Shown here in pieces: positions 6,234-7,509 of a stretch of DNA of 7,509 bases (the stretch's first letter is position 1; every line of letters starts with the position of its first letter). The notes below the pieces were generated by a model that saw nothing but the letters and a program-made list of their open reading frames with translations, searched no databases and was not told the origin of the DNA. This stretch comes from Flavobacteriaceae bacterium (GTDB taxonomy: Bacteria; Bacteroidota; Bacteroidia; Flavobacteriales; Flavobacteriaceae), in NCBI GenBank assembly GCA_002690085.1, contig NZDM01000077.1, forward strand, positions 1-7,509, given 5' to 3'. The position numbers and the translations under genes were made by a program.

Positions 6234-6677
6234 TTAGAAATCTCTTTTGACGTGTCCTTGGGTATAAACCGATTCTATATAACCTCCTTCTTGTAGTAGA
6301 ATAAAGATTAAATAACAAATTAAAAAGACCGCAGTCCAAACTACAAAGCGTCTTAGCGATTTTGTTTCGTCGCGCATGTGCATAAAGTCCCAAGTAATGT
6401 AATAGGCCTTTATAATCGTCAATACAATAAAAATAAGATTTAAGCTTTTGGTGTAGATAAAGGCTGAAAAAGTAATGTTTAAAAGGGTTGCTCCTACGCC
6501 GCCTTCAAAAGGAGTCATTGAGGGCCCCATTAAAATCTCAGGCTTGTAAATTCCTAAAACTACTTCTACCGCTGTAATAATGGAAAGCAATAAAAGTACA
6601 CCCCATATTTTTTGTGTATTGGATTTGAACTTAATCAATCCTCTAAAGATTTCTAATTTGTGTGCGTGGTCTGCCAT
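6234..6677 (-). CDS. Cytochrome c oxidase subunit IV (prokaryotic COX4/CtaF-CyoD type)
   Basis: This is a small accessory subunit of a haem-copper terminal oxidase in the inner membrane, 147 residues long. Three membrane segments are visible at about 24-43, 72-95 and 111-129, the layout of the prokaryotic subunit IV family. The stretch KAYYITWDFMHMRDETKSLRR at 90-110 matches the family's conserved second-segment end (YYxxxxFMHxxxE). Histidines near the N-terminus (MADHAHKLEIFRGLIKFKS) are common in the Bacteroidota form. The family's role is thought to be stabilising the catalytic core during assembly; it binds no cofactor. The gene starts 18 bases after the subunit III stop, with an A/T-only leader and no Shine-Dalgarno sequence. 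The long central loop (about 44-70), with GPSMTPFEGGVG, makes it somewhat longer than the roughly 100-residue Gram-positive form. Confidence 0.92.
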   Translation of the reverse strand: MADHAHKLEIFRGLIKFKSNTQKIWGVLLLLSIITAVEVVLGIYKPEILMGPSMTPFEGGVGATLLNITFSAFIYTKSLNLIFIVLTIIKAYYITWDFMHMRDETKSLRRFVVWTAVFLICYLIFILLQEGGYIESVYTQGHVKRDF

Positions 6678-6695
6678 TTTTATTTAATATTTATT

Positions 6696-7509
6696 TTAAA
6701 CAAGGTAAAAGAAGGTAAATACGAAAACCCAAACTAAATCTACAAAGTGCCAATACAGGCCTACTTTTTCAACCATTTCATAATTTTTTCTACGCTCGTA
6801 AGTACCAATGATCACATTAAAGAAAATAATGATATTGATCACAACACCCGATAAAACGTGAAACCCATGAAACCCTGTGATGAAAAAGAAGAAATCTGCA
6901 AACAATGGCGTGCCATACTCATTGACTTCTAAATTTGCGCCCTTGACGTAGCGCTTACCGTTCATCTTGAGTTGACGTAAAGACTCTTCTCTTGATAAAA
7001 CGGTCTTTTCGCCTTCGGCATTAATTGTTTGAGTCCGCACGAGTATATTGGGATTGGATACCAGGCCAAGATAAACATCATTGACTGTGTATGCTGGAAG
7101 GCTGCCCTCAGCTGTAAACCAAATACCACTTTTACTTTCATGCTGGGTTCGTTCTGAGGAAGCTGCAACCACAAATTCTTCAACCGGTATTCTTTTAAAA
7201 ACGGCTTCTCCATCAACAGATTTGTAGCTGCCAAATTGTAAAATATTACCCCCTTTGGTCTGAACAGCCCCATAGTCTCCTTGAATAAAGGTAGCCCATT
7301 CCCACGCTTGTGAGCCCACAAAAATAGCCCCACCAATAATGGTAAAGAACATGTACCAAATTACTTTATTTTTCTTCATTTGATGGCCAGCATCCACTGC
7401 CAAGACCATGGTTACTGAAGACATAATGAGAATGAATGTCATAAAAGCTACATAAATCATGGGCAGCTCTTGTCCGTGTAAAAAAGGGACGTGCGTAAAC
7501 ACCTCATCA
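6696..7509 (-). CDS. ctaE: Cytochrome c oxidase subunit III, N-terminus cut by window
   Basis: This is an integral subunit of the aa3/caa3-type terminal oxidase. The visible frame runs to the window edge (DEVFTHVPFLHG...), so the GTG at 7502 is an internal valine, not a start; the missing part should hold the first membrane segment. Numbered from the first visible whole codon, membrane segments lie at about 18-38 and 49-69. The second ends in GSQAWEW, whose Glu at 70 matches the conserved subunit III carboxylate. Two segments follow in 203-237 with TGFHGFHV, and a last one at 251-270 with YWHFVDLVWVFVF. An extra domain of roughly 110-120 residues sits between about 80 and 198, where most subunit III proteins have a short loop. 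I recall such an insert from flavobacterial homologues. The gene is followed by subunit IV after 18 bases, which indicates a shared transcript. Confidence 0.95.
   Translation of the reverse strand, partial: DEVFTHVPFLHGQELPMIYVAFMTFILIMSSVTMVLAVDAGHQMKKNKVIWYMFFTIIGGAIFVGSQAWEWATFIQGDYGAVQTKGGNILQFGSYKSVDGEAVFKRIPVEEFVVAASSERTQHESKSGIWFTAEGSLPAYTVNDVYLGLVSNPNILVRTQTINAEGEKTVLSREESLRQLKMNGKRYVKGANLEVNEYGTPLFADFFFFITGFHGFHVLSGVVINIIIFFNVIIGTYERRKNYEMVEKVGLYWHFVDLVWVFVFTFFYLV

Noticed and set aside
6193..6393. 66-residue minus-strand reading frame
   Set aside because: It overlaps oxidase subunit IV in another frame and has an arginine-rich sequence with no family-like feature.
6962..7336. 124-residue minus-strand reading frame
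   Set aside because: It is a shifted-frame shadow of the inserted region of oxidase subunit III and has no independent support.
7500..7502. GTG as the start codon of oxidase subunit III
   Set aside because: The frame stays open to the window edge (upstream codons GAG, GAT) and homologues I recall continue N-terminally through a DEVFTH stretch, so this is an internal valine and the gene is truncated by the window.
1..7509. Defence system, mobile element, CRISPR array or structural RNA
   Set aside because: I found no transposase, integrase, nuclease, repeat-spacer array or tRNA-like sequence. Nearly all of the window is covered by respiratory, oxidase-maturation and ABC-exporter genes.

Overview
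The window is a stretch of AT-rich chromosome that looks like a member of the Bacteroidota, most probably Flavobacteriaceae. The reasons are the form of the cytochrome oxidase subunits (subunit III with a long insert, subunit IV with a matching neighbour), A/T-rich leaders without Shine-Dalgarno sequences, and the set of maturation genes beside them. Every gene I can support reads on the minus strand, so transcription runs from the high-coordinate end to the low-coordinate end. The two outermost genes are cut by the window edges.

Reading in the direction of transcription, the first part is respiratory. It holds cytochrome c oxidase subunit III (N-terminus outside the window, 6696-7509) and, 18 bases later, subunit IV (6234-6677). 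After a 138-base spacer comes a 234-residue protein I do not recognise, with a soluble N-terminal part and a C-terminal membrane hairpin (5391-6095). A short AT-only spacer with a weak promoter-like element leads to a tightly packed group: a membrane-anchored SCO-like protein with no cysteines (4627-5334), a canonical SCO/SenC copper chaperone with CxxxC and the copper-ligand histidine (3884-4630), a DUF420 (YozB/CtaM-type) membrane protein (3304-3891), and a 73-residue secreted or membrane-anchored CxxC protein (3079-3300). Overlaps of 4 and 8 bases and a 3-base gap point to translational coupling. The likely joint role is delivery of copper to, and assembly of, the oxidase whose subunits lie just upstream.

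After a 119-base spacer comes a MacB/LolD-type ABC exporter module: an ATPase (2258-2959) and two paralogous FtsX-like permeases (1033-2265 and 1-1028, the last cut at its C-terminus). These are also joined by an 8-base overlap and a 4-base gap. Its substrate cannot be read from the sequence.

Most of this is recognisable conserved chromosomal gene content rather than an accessory island. I see no mobile element, CRISPR array, tRNA or rRNA. The most interesting items are the cysteine-free SCO-like protein paired with a normal SCO, the tiny CxxC protein that starts at TTG two codons after the DUF420 stop and in its frame, and the unrecognised membrane protein inside the oxidase cluster.
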